Below are positions 31,166-44,200 of a stretch of 64,000 nt of DNA, in pieces. The translations under genes and the position numbers were made by a program. Source of the stretch: Bombyx mori (taxonomy: Eukaryota; Arthropoda; Insecta; Lepidoptera; Bombycidae); assembly GCF_030269925.1 (NCBI RefSeq), contig NC_085133.1, forward strand, positions 7,026,001 through 7,090,000, in the 5' to 3' direction. The notes beneath the pieces are model-generated. The model saw only the letters and a list, made by a program, of their open reading frames with translations, did not search any database and had not been told where the DNA came from. The first letter of the stretch is position 1; every line of letters starts with the position of its first letter.

Positions 31166-32320
31166 AAGAAAAAAATTAATTTGCCTTTATTGGTCAAGTT
31201 CAAGGAAAACCTGTCACACTGGTATCGACTATAATAAAATAAATCTAAAAATATTCCGCTTAAAATATCACATGTACAAAGTATTCCTAAGCATTACGCA
31301 TCTCAGTCAACAAAATTCTCAATTTATCAATCAATATCTACGGTTCTAGTCAATAGGGACGTCGACTATTTATTTTTTAAATTAAATAAGCTACGTCTTC
31401 CCAAATTTAAATTTGAGGATATAATAATTCCGTTCGGAAATAAATTAGAAGCTTTTTGAATCTAGGTTTAGGATAATTATTCTCAAACGACTAAGCATAC
31501 CTATAATGAACATTGACGTCACGCTAGAAGAGTGACTGAGTGCGAGAGAGATAGAATGATGCTCTGAGCTCTCACTAATGAACGATAATTACTTATAAAA
31601 ACTACTATTATTTCAAAAATAAATATTTTTTATCATATATTTCTTCACGATTATGAGTATGGCACGATATGTTTGATTTACATTTATATTACATTAATAA
31701 TATAATTTTTTTTAGAATTCAATAATATCTTAATATTTAATAATATGTTTCTACTAAAACATCTTGTTGTGTTCAGAGACAACATAAACATTTCTTTTAT
31801 TCGAAAATGTAATCATCAAAACATTTTCTTATTTCATTAGATAAGTGGTTCACGGACCTCATTTTGTTAAGTGGTGACTGGAGTCCATGAACACAATTGC
31901 AGTTTCTAAAAAAATTATTTAAACAAAAAACATAACCTAAAAATAGTCGTACACCTAAAACAATTAATATTTATTACAATGTGAAACATAAATTTTTTTT
32001 TGTTTGGTTCTGGAAAAAATCGCCGGATCTCAACCATAGTTTTGCTAGAGCTGAACATGAGCTTTGAGGAATAGAGTCCTCGACGAAGCTTTGTCTCGAA
32101 CACGATTATACTTATGGCCACAATATACTCAATACTTAAGTAATATTCATTATGTTACTTAATTTAAAACTTTGTTGTACATAAATCGCTATCCCACCGT
32201 TTTTATGACAACTTAAATGTCTTTAACATTATTATTACATATAATAAACTTACAGCAATCTACAGCAGTATAGAACGAACTTGTCCTGAGAGTCATAGAC
32301 ACATAGATGCCCACACAAAA
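31166..32320. other. Non-coding stretch with an old SINE relic
   Basis: A weak Bm1-like remnant at 31840-31895. Otherwise AT-rich with no exon. Confidence 0.5.
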
Positions 32321-32700
32321 TCTACACACGTCTTTACGGATCCCTTAGATCCAATAACCTTTGCCTTAGAAGCCTTCAGCTCTAACACTAGGAGCAGGAT
32401 TAGGGACCCCGGTAACCGTACTCGTCGAACTCGACAAGGAGTTCGACGTGTAACCTAACCCATGCATCAGCCCGCTGAGTTTCTAGCCGGATCTGCACAG
32501 CGGGTCGCGATTCCGATCCGGTAGTAGATTCATTCGCGAAGCAGCTGCTCTTGAGTTGTTAGGTCTCCTTCGGAGGCGCTCGGGTAGCTGTTAGCAAATC
32601 CTACCCCTCCTGGCTGAGCCTTTGCTCGCCCACCTGTCCTGGTGAAACTGGAAAGGCCTCCGGGCCACCAGTAATCCTTCAATAATAAAAAAATAAATCT
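32321..32700 (+). repeat. Dispersed repeat family C with A-tail
   Basis: Related to family B but distinct: 'CATCAGCCCGCTGAGTTTCT', 'TCGCGAAGCAGCTGCTCTTG', 'AAAGGCCTCCGGGCCACC', ending 'AATAATAAAAAAATAAAT'. Other copies: 37195-37530 (minus) and 24800-24990 (partial). Confidence 0.7.
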
Positions 32701-33300
32701 ACTTATTCTAATAATGTATAACGTAAAATCCTTTATTTTATTATTATATGAAATTCTCGTTGAAATCATTTTAAACATGATTGAATTCAATATCATATTG
32801 ACAATCACATTACAGAGCCGCTTAAAATGTTACTATACATCTTATAATTATCGAGCTACTCATAGTCCCATAACTAAGAAATAGTTTAATACATTACAAT
32901 CACGTACCTACCTATATTAATACGAATTATTCGATAATTCACTAAAGCATTGCAGAGCCGTGTAAATAAAATTATACGTACAATCAAAAAATTTAAATTT
33001 AAAATCGATTATACTAGGACTTATATTTTAATCTTAGAACAATCGTGGTTCCCGCCCAGCTATGATTAATTTTCACTGTCATCTAAGATGCAATATATCG
33101 CAGAAAATACCACATTAAAGAAACTATTGGGTCGGACCGCAGTACTAAATATTCAGTTCAGGATTTAGGAATTAAACTGGGAAACTATATAATAGAGACT
33201 GAAATCATTTTTTTTTTATAATTTTAGATGTGTAGGGACACAGGTTGTTTTGTAAACAAATGCGGCTGCGCCCGCAAGCTCCGTTGCTTTTTAATACGCT
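32701..33300. other. Non-coding AT-rich stretch
   Basis: No exon or clear element recognised. Confidence 0.45.
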
Positions 33301-33309
33301 TTTATTAGC

Positions 33310-33525
33310 TTCTTCTTAAAAAAAGCGTGTGGTGCATGGTATCAGTAGTTATAAATATTTTATGAACAGAGATGAGTAGAAGGGTTATTTTGATAATATC
33401 CTGAAAAGCACCCCACGCTTTTTTTTACAATAAAATCATTTTTTCTTACACTATTTTTAACTCAAATTTATTAAAATGTATTATCTATTTTTTAGTTCGA
33501 TTTTCTATAAAAGCGTATTTTTTTA
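33310..33525. repeat. Element with AGCGTG/CACGCT ends, copy 1
   Basis: Begins 'AAAAAAAGCGTGTGGTGC', has an inverse 'CACCCCACGCTTTTTTTT' about 100 bases later, and then 'TTCTTACACTATTTTTAAC'. Resembles 40500-40770, where related blocks lie on both sides of the AGCGTG...CACGCT core. Confidence 0.6.
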
Positions 33526-33828
33526 GTTTTTTTAAACTATTATTTATAATTTTTTTTAAATTGGGTCGCAAATAAACGCTAGGAGTAACCAGTTGTGTTA
33601 TATAATTATTATAATTATCTCACTTCCTATAACGCCCTGAATCATTAATCACCGCTCAATAGAACCGCCAAAGATTTATATCGACTTAAGGGACGGAGTA
33701 TGCGTTTAATTTTTAGAATGGATTAATTTTTTTACTTAAACAGAAACCGATTGACACTTAAATTTTTAAACTATCGCAATTTACATCACGCGGCTTTTAA
33801 ATTTCATGCCGAAACGCACCTTTGTCCC

Positions 33829-34650
33829 GTGTTCAATTATCTTGTTCTAAAGCTTAAAATAATGTAAAAAATTCGGGTTCTAGTGAAGCCATCCATAGCG
33901 ACGTTTATGTCGATAATTTTCGCGGGAAACAGAATGTGTAGAGCGTGGACTGTAATTTGTACTGGTCGCTTCAATAATTCGATATATTCAGAGAGAAGGT
34001 TATTTTTATTTTATTTTAATGTAGTTACAACAAGTGCACGTACGACCTGAATTTCTGATTGACTTACAATGCCTGTATTGTCAAAATTATTATTCTATTT
34101 CAAAATTAGAAAAATAGTTATACAAACTTCATGTTTAGAATTGCTCTAAACACAGAATGTTTCAATGCATTAAAGCAACCTAAAATAAACATAAAATGTA
34201 GTTAAATACAGATCAACTTCTGTCGATTTGCATTTAGTGTTTGTCAATCAGAAACCTTAAATTAGTTACAATAGGTTCTAATCTAAATCACAAAGTAAAA
34301 CATACACGCTTTCGCTAACCGATAATCACATTTTAATTATGTATTATTTCCCATGTTCAATTATCTTGTTCTATACCTTAAAATAATGTAAAAAATTCGG
34401 ATTCTAGTGAAGCTATTGGTAGCGACATTTATCTCGATAATTTTCGCGGGAAACAGAATGTTTCAATGCATTAAAGCAACCTAAAATAAAGATAAAATGT
34501 AGTTAAATACAGATCAACTTCTGTCGATTTGCATTTAGTGTTTATTAATCAGAAATCTTAAATTAGTTACAATAGGTTCTAATCTAAATCACAAAGTAAA
34601 CATACACGCTTTCGCTAACCGATAATCACATTTTAATTATGTATTATTTC
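33829..34650. repeat. Interleaved direct repeats A-B-A-B
   Basis: Unit A (about 105 bp, 'GTTCAATTATCTTGTTCTA' to 'TTTTCGCGGGAAACAGAATG') is at 33829-33935 and 34350-34460. Unit B (about 195 bp, 'TTTCAATGCATTAAAGC' to 'ATTATGTATTATTTC') is at 34160-34349 and 34460-34650. The B copies are 301 bp apart. It looks like a local duplication of an AT-rich block. Confidence 0.8.
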
Positions 34651-34865
34651 ACAATATCATAACGGTAATAATCGATCAATCGTTTTTCTCATTAGCGATA
34701 AACTTGATAAAGTTACAACATACGTTAATCACATAATTACGTATTAAAACACACGCATAAACTTTTTCAAAAAGATCCATATCACTAGACAACTAAAGTG
34801 CGAATATGAAAATGAATGCGTAAATTAAAAGTTGCGACATTCTTTCAATGAAACATGTAACACAT

Positions 34866-35055
34866 TAAGCTGCTTTCAGACTACGTTATACCATAGTTCC
34901 TTATAGTATAGCAGCCTATACTTAGCCAACAATTTATATAGTACAGTACAGTGTGAACGTGTCCATAACAATGTATGGTGTGGGATATTGTTGTGCTATG
35001 AGCTATATACTATATGCTATTATATTATAGCGTAGTCTGGACGCGGCTTTAGGCG
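34866..35055. mobile_element. MITE just downstream of hexokinase stop
   Basis: Imperfect inverted ends of about 25 bp: left AAGCTGCTTTCAGACTACG, right the inverse of AAGCCGCGTCCAGACTACG. Non-coding. It lies about 105 bp past the hexokinase stop, so within its probable 3' UTR. Target duplication unclear (TTAA against TTTA). Confidence 0.65.
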
Positions 35056-35159
35056 CTCTAAGCAATAATTATAACCGTAAAACTAATTCAAGAGGAAGCG
35101 ACGTCCGGCTTGACAAGATCATGAACTAAATATAACGTAAATGAATTAAAATTCGTCGA

Positions 35160-35258
35160 TTATAACCTCGCCACGCCTCTTGTAGCCATACGAGCTGCGA
35201 TAGCCGCTGTCAAGGCCGAGCCCTTGCCGCTACCGTCCTCAGCAATCATCAGTGAAAA
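35160..35258 (-). CDS. Hex: Hexokinase exon 10 (C-terminal)
   Basis: Acceptor 'TTTTGTTTTCAG', phase 0. FSLMIAEDGSGKGSALTAAI carries the adenosine-binding motif. Stop TAA 35162-35160. Confidence 0.93.
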   Translation of the reverse strand, partial: FSLMIAEDGSGKGSALTAAIAARMATRGVARL

Positions 35259-38200
35259 CTGAAAACAAAAAAATGTATGCTAATTATGTGGTGCCTAGAA
35301 TAGGACCCGTCATATCTTTGCGTAAGTATCGTAATAGGCGACTAAAGTATTCGCCGGAAAGTAGGCAGTAAGCCTTCACCAAGCATTGTACAAGTGGCGG
35401 TATTAACGTGATACTCAGCCATGATTTATGCAAGTTTAGTGTTCGGTAACGCGGTAACGCGGGTCTTTTTTTTCCTAGCCTTGAGATAGCCTGAGAGCCT
35501 GATAGCCTTGAGAGGCTATTTTAGCGTAACTTTAATTAGTAGGTGAGCTCACGGGGCTCAAACCGGAGTGATGCTAACAGTGACTCTAGCAAGAGCAGTG
35601 CTTCGCAGAATCTACCACCGGATCGGAAATGCGACCCATTGAGAAGATCCGGCGAGGAACTCAATGGGCAACGCGGGTCGCATTCACATAAACACGCTTT
35701 TTATTTTTTTCGGAAATCGCCGGACTTCCGCCCTTCACTGGGGATGGAGGGTGGGGCATGACGGAGTCGAACCGACTAAAACCTCCTGTCGCTCAACAAC
35801 CAGCATCCAAACCTCGCATGAGACAGAGCTCATGAAAAGGAATGAAAAGGGGAAAGTGAAGCGTTTACATAAACACCCTAGAGATGATTCAATTTCGTTT
35901 TTGCAGGAGAGATGTTAATACACTGTGGTATATGACGATTGTAGATCTTCACGACAATCGCGACATTGAGCCATTAGCTATGTACCTGAATAGAGCGTCA
36001 GAACGCTTCTTGGAAATACGGCGCAATGCATTAACCCTTTTATCATGACCGCAAAGCCACCGTCGCCCTAAGGACGTCCTGTAATCCTTCCAAACCTAAT
36101 CTCAGTGTTTCTAAGCACTCCAAGCACCGATCACCGTTCTCGTCGAATTCGTCGGATGCGACGAATAATTCGATATACAACCTAACCCACCCCAACTTAA
36201 CACACGACCCACCGAATTCCTCGGCGGATCTTCTCAGTGGGTCACAATTCGATCCGGTAGCAAATTCAGCGAAGTATTTTATTTTAATTTTACTTTATTG
36301 CTCTTGTTAGACCTAGTATTACCAAGTTTTCTGGTTGTTGGAATAGCCCTATAAGTAGAGGAAAAAAAGATTGTGTTATCTATGAGCTCCGGTAGCCATA
36401 TAGGCGCATGTGATCAAACAGTTTATGCAAAAAGAGTCCATATTGTTAGGCCGGTAAGAGTAACGCCATCTATCGCCGAATAGTCGAAAAAATACCGAAG
36501 GACCTAGAAGCCCCTAGTACGCTCGAGGAATAGAACGCCATCTATTGACAGATAGCGGAAACTGCGACTAGAGATGTGTAGAATATTCTCGATGATTCTA
36601 GGGATGCGGTATAAAAGCGGTAGGTAGGAAAAGCGGTAGGTAGGTAGTAGGGATGGCGCGCAGTCAGTCAGTAATTGGAACTACTCGAAGCGAAATAGCG
36701 AAAGGATCACCTGAAGCGAAGCAGAATAAGCGAACTGAGAGTTTTAAGGAGTTAGTTGAGTGTTTTAAAGTGCTTGTGAAGTGTTCTAAGTGTTGAATAC
36801 AGTTTTAAGTTGTACTTTGGTCAAATTTTATTTATCCCGAACCCTCAGCGCGTAACAATATTTTAAGGAAATATTACGTATATACTCACTTGATGAGCTG
36901 GCGCTAGCAGTGCTATATATTTATTCATGAGTTTTGCGATACGAGGGTGATGTTTGAACACGGACCCGTCAACTGCCACCGCCACGTACGGCCTGTCCAT
37001 ACGTTTGAGTAAAGTCGAGATACCTGGATGAAATAAAACGAAGAATTGTCACACAAGTAGCGCAATAGTTGGGCGACTTTTTCTATATCTCTTTCTCTTA
37101 ACTCCATTATTATTCTATTATTTTTTTGCCCTGTTTGCTTATGTATAAATGAGACTGCCCATTGCACTTCTTTTTTTATGTTTGAAAGATAACTGTTGGC
37201 CCGGAGGCCTTTCCAGTTTTAACAGGGCAGGTGGACGAGCAAGGGCTCAGCCAGGAGTGGAGGGATATGCTAACAGCTATCCGAACGCCTCCGATGGAGA
37301 CCTAATAACTCAAGAGTAGCTGCTTCGCGAGTGAATCTACAACCGATTCGGAATCGCGACCCGCTGAGAAGATCCGGCGAGAAACTCAGCGGGCTGATGC
37401 ATGGGTTAGGTTGCACGTCGAACTCTTTGCCGAGTTCGACGAGTACGGTTACCAAGCTCCTAGTATTAGAGCTAAAGGTGTCTAACGCAAGGGTTATTGG
37501 ATTTGATGGATCCGTAAGGACGTGTCCATTGCACTTATCTCGTCTTGTAAACGATAAACAATAATAAAATACCTTTGATTTTACGACAAGATAGAAATCG
37601 TTGAAGAACACACCAAAAAAAAAAACGTGCAATCGAACATAAAATCTCCATTTCTGGACCTGATCAAAAATAAAAGTGTACACTTACAAACAGACACAAG
37701 TTGGGCAGCTCGGTTAGATATAACGTGCGCCACATACTGCGCTACAAGGGCGTCTGCTGTGCTCAACAAATCTGAATTGCAGGCTTCGCGGAGCGCTGAC
37801 AATGTGCGAGACACTTCGCCGGCGCAGCTCTCTCTGTAAAAATGATAAAACTGGTAAAGGCGTACTTGGCGGACAACGTGCTGCCTGTACAAGCGATTTT
37901 GTCGAAGAAATCATTCGAAATATGGATTTCATGCTAGTCATTTCTTCAACATTAGTGCATGACTAATGTCCAGATTGTAATATAATGTTATATGTGCGTT
38001 TGTGATTCCTAATTCTCTTCACATCAGAAGAAACAGTAATTTCCTGTAAAGTCCATCTTTCAAAAAGAAGAAGAAGATAGCATTTTCTCCGGTTTTTATT
38101 TTTGTCGTGGAATCTGAGGTAACATTGATAAATATACACCCGTATCTTTAGTCGTTTACACGAGCCTAACTCGACTCGACTCAACCTCCAACCCGCGTTT

Positions 38201-41200
38201 TGGTATGCTTAGTCGTAAAAATAAACTCCACTCAAACGTCCTTGGAAAATTTTCCTAACCGGAGTGAAGTAGGCGAACTGTCAAGTCAAGGTACGTCGCG
38301 ACGTACCTTGAACGTTCCTCAAGGCTAGTTTTCTATCAATGTCCAAATAGTATGTGGACCGCAAATGGAAATATATGATATTAATGTGCAATGGCCTGGA
38401 TCTGTGCATGGTTCCCGCATATTTTGATAATATTTATTAATAAAGTAAATAGTTCGAAGTTAGACATTTGAAACTCTTTATTTTATTTACCTACATAAGA
38501 GTCATATTTTGCTTAGTACCTGATAAATAAAGTCAATGCCATTATAAGTTTTATTTATATAATAATAAGCTGGTGGTTGTGGAAAAGCACTTCAACAACA
38601 CGATGCAACCAAAATCACACAAAAGCGGTGAATAAAAATACAAAGCCGGATCCGAAATCTAAAATAATAATAGGTTAGAAAATAAATAATACACTTTCAG
38701 ATTTACCGCACGCACACATATTTACGAATAACTCAGCAACCAAAACATCAAACAAGTTCATCTAGTGTCAAACAGACAGCGGCAGCTTGCCTTTGACATT
38801 AAATAATGACCATAGACTACAGAACTCTATGGGTTTGATGCTAGCTTGATCAAATTTTCATCATTATTACCTCACTCGAGGACAGTTGAGGAATATTGTA
38901 ATGGTCGACTAAAAATACCAAACTCGAGTAAGTTTGGAGGGAATGCTCGAGCATCATCGGATGAGTTAAGAGTGGAGGACTATTTTACGAAACGTCTAAA
39001 GATACGGGCAATAGTCTTTTAAAAAGAATCGAGGCGATTTTTTTTTATTGCTTATATAGGTGGACGAGCTCACTGCCCATCTGGTGTTAAGTGGTTACTG
39101 GAGCCCATAGACATCTACAACGTAAATGCGCCACCCACCTTGAGATATAAGTTTTAAGATCTCAGTATAGTTACAACGGCTGCCCCACCTTTCGAACCGA
39201 AACGCATTACTGCTTCACGGCAGAAATATTAGATTTATTTTATTACTAATTAGATTTATTACTAATAGAAATCGAACTGTAACACAATTTATCAAACTGA
39301 ATTGCCAATTATACCAGTAGTCTTGCCATTAATAATGCCAGTTTGAAAATTATATTGGACTTACTCTTCGAACAAACTGACATGCGATGTCTGCAGTTTA
39401 CGGAAATTAGGATCAGCTGGAAACAGACCATCTCGCGCCAACGCACTCAAAGTAAAAGTCAATAGGTCCCCGAGATATTTGCCTCCTATGTACTTTTCGA
39501 AACTGCAAACAAAAACACAGATTTTTAAAAAGAAAATCTTGTTTAAATGAAGTTTATTTATTACAGGTAGGTAGCGGCTCGGTTGTGCTCCTGATATTGC
39601 TGACGTCCATGAACAACTTTTTTTTCCTACCTATGCTATGCCCTCACTTCGACAAAGCGGCACGACACGAGAACCCTCTCATCGTGGCCGCCGGTAACTA
39701 CATTCCCGATCCTGCGGAGAGAATGGAAAGCAGTCGACGTCGTCCAAAACACGTCATTTCGGATCCTCCTGATCCACTAACGGTGCTTTTAGGTACCTCA
39801 AGCACCGGTCATCGTTCTCGTCGAACCCGTCGCTTGCGACGAAGGGCCCGACGAGCGAATTAACCCATAGACACAGCCCACTGAGTTTCTCGCCGGATCT
39901 TCTCAGTGAGATGTGTTTCCGATCCGGTCGCAGATTCTGCGAAGCATGGCTCTTGTTAGGGTTCGTGTTAGTAACGTCGTCAGGTTTGAGCATCGTGAGC
40001 TCACCTACTAGTTAAGGTTACGCTGAAATAGCCTCTCAAGGCTATCAGCAAAGGGAGGGAAAAAAAAAACTGGCTATATCAGCTTCTCCTTGACGTGTAG
40101 GTGAGCTCACGAGGCTCAAACCGGGTGTGTTGCTAGCACTGGCCACGCGACCCACTGAGAAGATCCGGCGAGAAACTCAGTAGGCTTGAACAACAGTGAC
40201 CACTCACAGATGACTCGCTATGTCTTTTCACAGCTTCGTTTCACTAATCAATAAAACGCTCTCACGTAAAAGAAGCGACCAGCAGGCTCTTAGCGTCCAC
40301 TTCGTCGTCGAACTCTGTGCGAAGGAAGTCGAGGCAGCCGTTATCGCCGAAGGCACCCCACTCGATGTCGATGCACACATCGTGCACTGCAGAGTGAGGA
40401 CGCTCCCAGTGGAGGACCCGTGACGCGCGCTCCATATAACACCCGTTTGACCCGGTACCCAGAATCACGCCGATCTGTATCAAAAAAAAAAAAAAGTTTA
40501 AAAAAACTTACAAAATACGCTTTTATAGAAAATCCAACACTAAAAAATTGAAAATAAATTTTAATAAATTTGAATTAAAAATAGTGTAAGAAAAAAATAT
40601 TTTATTGTAAAAAAAGCGTGACGTGCTTTTCAGGATATTATCAATATAACCCTTCTACTCATATCTGTTCATAAAATATTTATAACTATACTATGCATCC
40701 CACGCTTTTTTTGCAATAAAATAATTTTTCTTACACTATTTTAATTTAAATTTATAAAAAATTATTTTCTATTTTTTAGTTGGATTTCAATGTTTTCAAT
40801 TTTTTTTTTAAATTGAATTGTCATCGGTCCTTAATAAGTATACCAAATTTCGAATTAATCCGACGTTTTGAAGGGGGTCAAAATCGTGTTCAAAGATTCC
40901 GTTACAAACATACATACGTCTGAAGCTAATAAAAGCGTATTAAAAATATATGTAACTACAATTAAAAAAAAATAGTTTATTGTTATGTGTATATCCCTAC
41001 AACATTAATGAGTCATAAAACTGCCTAACACACAGGCAGATATTTTCTAATTTTTATCATATGAAATCGAAGTATCGATTGATTTAATGTGTATCTATTA
41101 TAGAATCTTCCTTCAAAAGTGTTATATCTCGAGTTAAAAATGGTTGACCGGTATTTATTCAAAGCAACGATTGAACTGAAGAAGCTCTTACTCCAACGTT

Positions 41201-44200
41201 ACGATCGATATGAGCTCCAGCGACCAAAGTGCCAGTTGTATCATTCAGGAGCACCCGCACGGTGACATCCAGACTCCTGGCGCTGAGGCACCTCTGCAGC
41301 AGGGCAGCTACATCAACCCCGTCCATTCCGCCGCAGTTGAAGCTCTTGGTCCAAGTTATTAGTTCTCCAGAGGATATCGAGTGCTGCCTCATAGGAAACG
41401 AGAATGTGAAACCTGAAATTATCAATAGCATCGTATATTTATTTCAAAAATATTAATTTTTTACTAGTAGTTTTTACTAGTAGGACCTCTCGTGAGTCCG
41501 CACGGGTAGGTACCACCGCCCCGCCTATTTCTGCCGTGAAGCAGTAATGCGTTTCGGTTTGAAGGGCGGGGCAGCCGTTGTAACTATACTGAGACCTTAG
41601 AACTTATATCTCAAGGTGTGTGGCACATTTACGTTGTAGATGTCTATGGGCTCAAGTAACCGCTTAACGCAATAAAAAAAACCTTTGAAGCATTTAAATA
41701 ATTTTGGAAATTAATTTTTATTTATCGCTCTTGTAAGCAGATGAGCATACGGCCCATCTAATGGTGAGCGGTTCCCGTCGCTCATCGAAATCAGCAAAGT
41801 CAGGCACAAAGCCAAGCTGCTATCTTCCGTTAAGCACTCTCCACAAGCCTCTCTTAAGTACAAACACGAGCTTACCCAAAGAGAAGGTTTCTTTTTCCAT
41901 AGATTGTGAAACCAAAAAATCCTGCACGCAATCTGCTAAGAAGTTAAACAGGTCTTCACCGGGACCCAGTCGTAAGGCATCACTAAAAAAATTACAATAA
42001 TGTATAACGTGTTACATATTCGTATCGTATTAAAATAATCGCAATCAAAATGTTTATTAAATAGCATTTATTGTTTTAATACGAAACACAATAAAATAAT
42101 ATATTAATCGATTTAGATCTTCCAACAAAGGACTATGCACTATACAATTATTTAAAAAAGAATAATAAAACGTTCGTATTTTATGTACTCCCTCAATTAT
42201 AGGAAAATACAGCATTCATAGACATATGTGTATTATGTGTGGTGAGTAACCATCATAGAAAATAATATATTTGACAGATGCCTGAATAACGACAATTTCA
42301 AGATAAGCTTGCAATTATTCAAGTTCCGAAAGAATTAAGGAATAAATTTTAAAATCGTAATATAATAAATGGATCAGTTGGATGGAAAGTTTCCCGTTGC
42401 TGGACTTTTGCGCAACATAGGCCTGTCTTCGCCTCTCTCTAGATGAGAATAAACGATTACCTACCGACCATCCTACGTAAATCATCGCTTAGTAACTTAA
42501 TAACAAATAGAATACTATAAATCGAATATTATTATACTACTACTACTACTACTACTACCTACTACACATAAAAACTAAATAATAACGCAAACTGCATTTA
42601 CTATATGAGGCTGTCAGCGCTGGCCTAAGCCTACCATAATGTAGAGATAATGAGGTCTGAATTTACTTTTACACTGCTTCGTAGGCAAGAATAATACGCG
42701 CAAAAATAATGTAGGGACAGGCCGCTTTTGCATCAACATTTAATACCTACGTTTTAAATAAATTGCAATATATAATAAGCACGAATATGGAAAATTATGG
42801 GTTAAGTCACTTTGGCGCTGACAGCCTCATATATAGCTATTTATATGTATAACTTACTTTATGTGATAGTGTTTCACTTTCTCACGGAGCAATTGTCCAG
42901 CTTTCAGTTCCAAAAACAGGACTCTAAAATTTGTACCACCCAAATCCAACGCTAAGAACGAGCCTTCCTCTGAAATTATTAGCATATTTTAACAAATTAT
43001 TATACCTAAAGAGTTATTTTGGGGCTGATTTTTAAACCTTTTTTTTGTTATGTGTTATTTGTATTTCTCATTTGGGATGAAATGGGCGACTAGTATTTAA
43101 AGATGTTTATTTAATCTTTATGTATAGGTACTGCTAGGTATGGCATAGCTCAGGAATGAAACCGTGCTTCAGCGCGTTCATATGTCCCGGAAAATGTTGC
43201 CTTCTATCAAAAAGCGCAAGATAGAATATCTCGGCTACGTGCTCAGGAACGATAGATACATGCTGCTGCAGTTAATAATTATGGGCAAAGCGGACGGAAA
43301 GAGACGTGCTGGGCGAAGAAAGAAGTCATGGCTCCGGAATATCCGGGAGTGGACCGGTATTGCCTCCGTCGAACAGCTGTTCCGGCTGGCTGCTGATAAA
43401 AATGAATACAGAAAGCTAACGGCCAACCTTCAGGATTGAAGAGGCACTGGAAGAAGAAGAAGAAGTATACTGCTAGAAGGACGCGCTATGTACAGTGACA
43501 ACGCGTTTTTATTATTCTCTATTCGTGTGTGGAATCGTTCGGAAATAGGTCTTAGGTACGTATTTCCTTTGAAAATTTGTCATTTTCCTGAAAGATTTGA
43601 GCACCAGCATAGTTGCATCACTCAAGGTAGACTTGACTTTTAATGGTACTTTTATTATTTACTTTTACTTTTTACCTCTCATCACCACCACCCCGCCTAT
43701 TTCTGCCGTAAAGCAGTAATTCGGCTTGAAGTAGCCGCTGTAACTATACTAAGACCTTATTTATAACTCAAGGTGGGTGGCGAATTTACGTTGTAGATGT
43801 CTATGGGCTCCAGTAACCACTTAACACCAGGTGGGTTGTCAGCTCGTCCACCCATCTAAGCAAAAAAAACATGAATATTCTCTAAATCCATATAACACAA
43901 ACCTGTTCCGTCAGGCAATTCTGGGACATAAGTATTTTCCATTTGCAAACTCGAAGGCTGTTGTCGGAGTCCCGCCTCGATTTCTTTCTCGAACACCTCT
44001 GCAACTCTACGTAGTGTTGAGCCGCATAGCATTAACTTGCTGAGACGGGCCTCGATCTGTTAATTATTTAATTATATTTCTACTGTGAAGCAGTAATGCG
44101 TTTCGGTTTGAACGGCGGGGCAGCCGTTGTAACTATGCTGAGACCTTAGAACTCACATCTCAAGGTAAGTGACGGCATTTACGTTATAGATGTCTATGGA

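Noticed and set aside
37270..37683. 137-aa minus-strand frame
   Set aside because: Runs through a family C repeat and an intron; the real exon nearby is 37688-37833.
41761..42000. 79-aa plus-strand Ser/Lys-rich frame
   Set aside because: Antisense shadow of hexokinase exon 4 and a LINE end.
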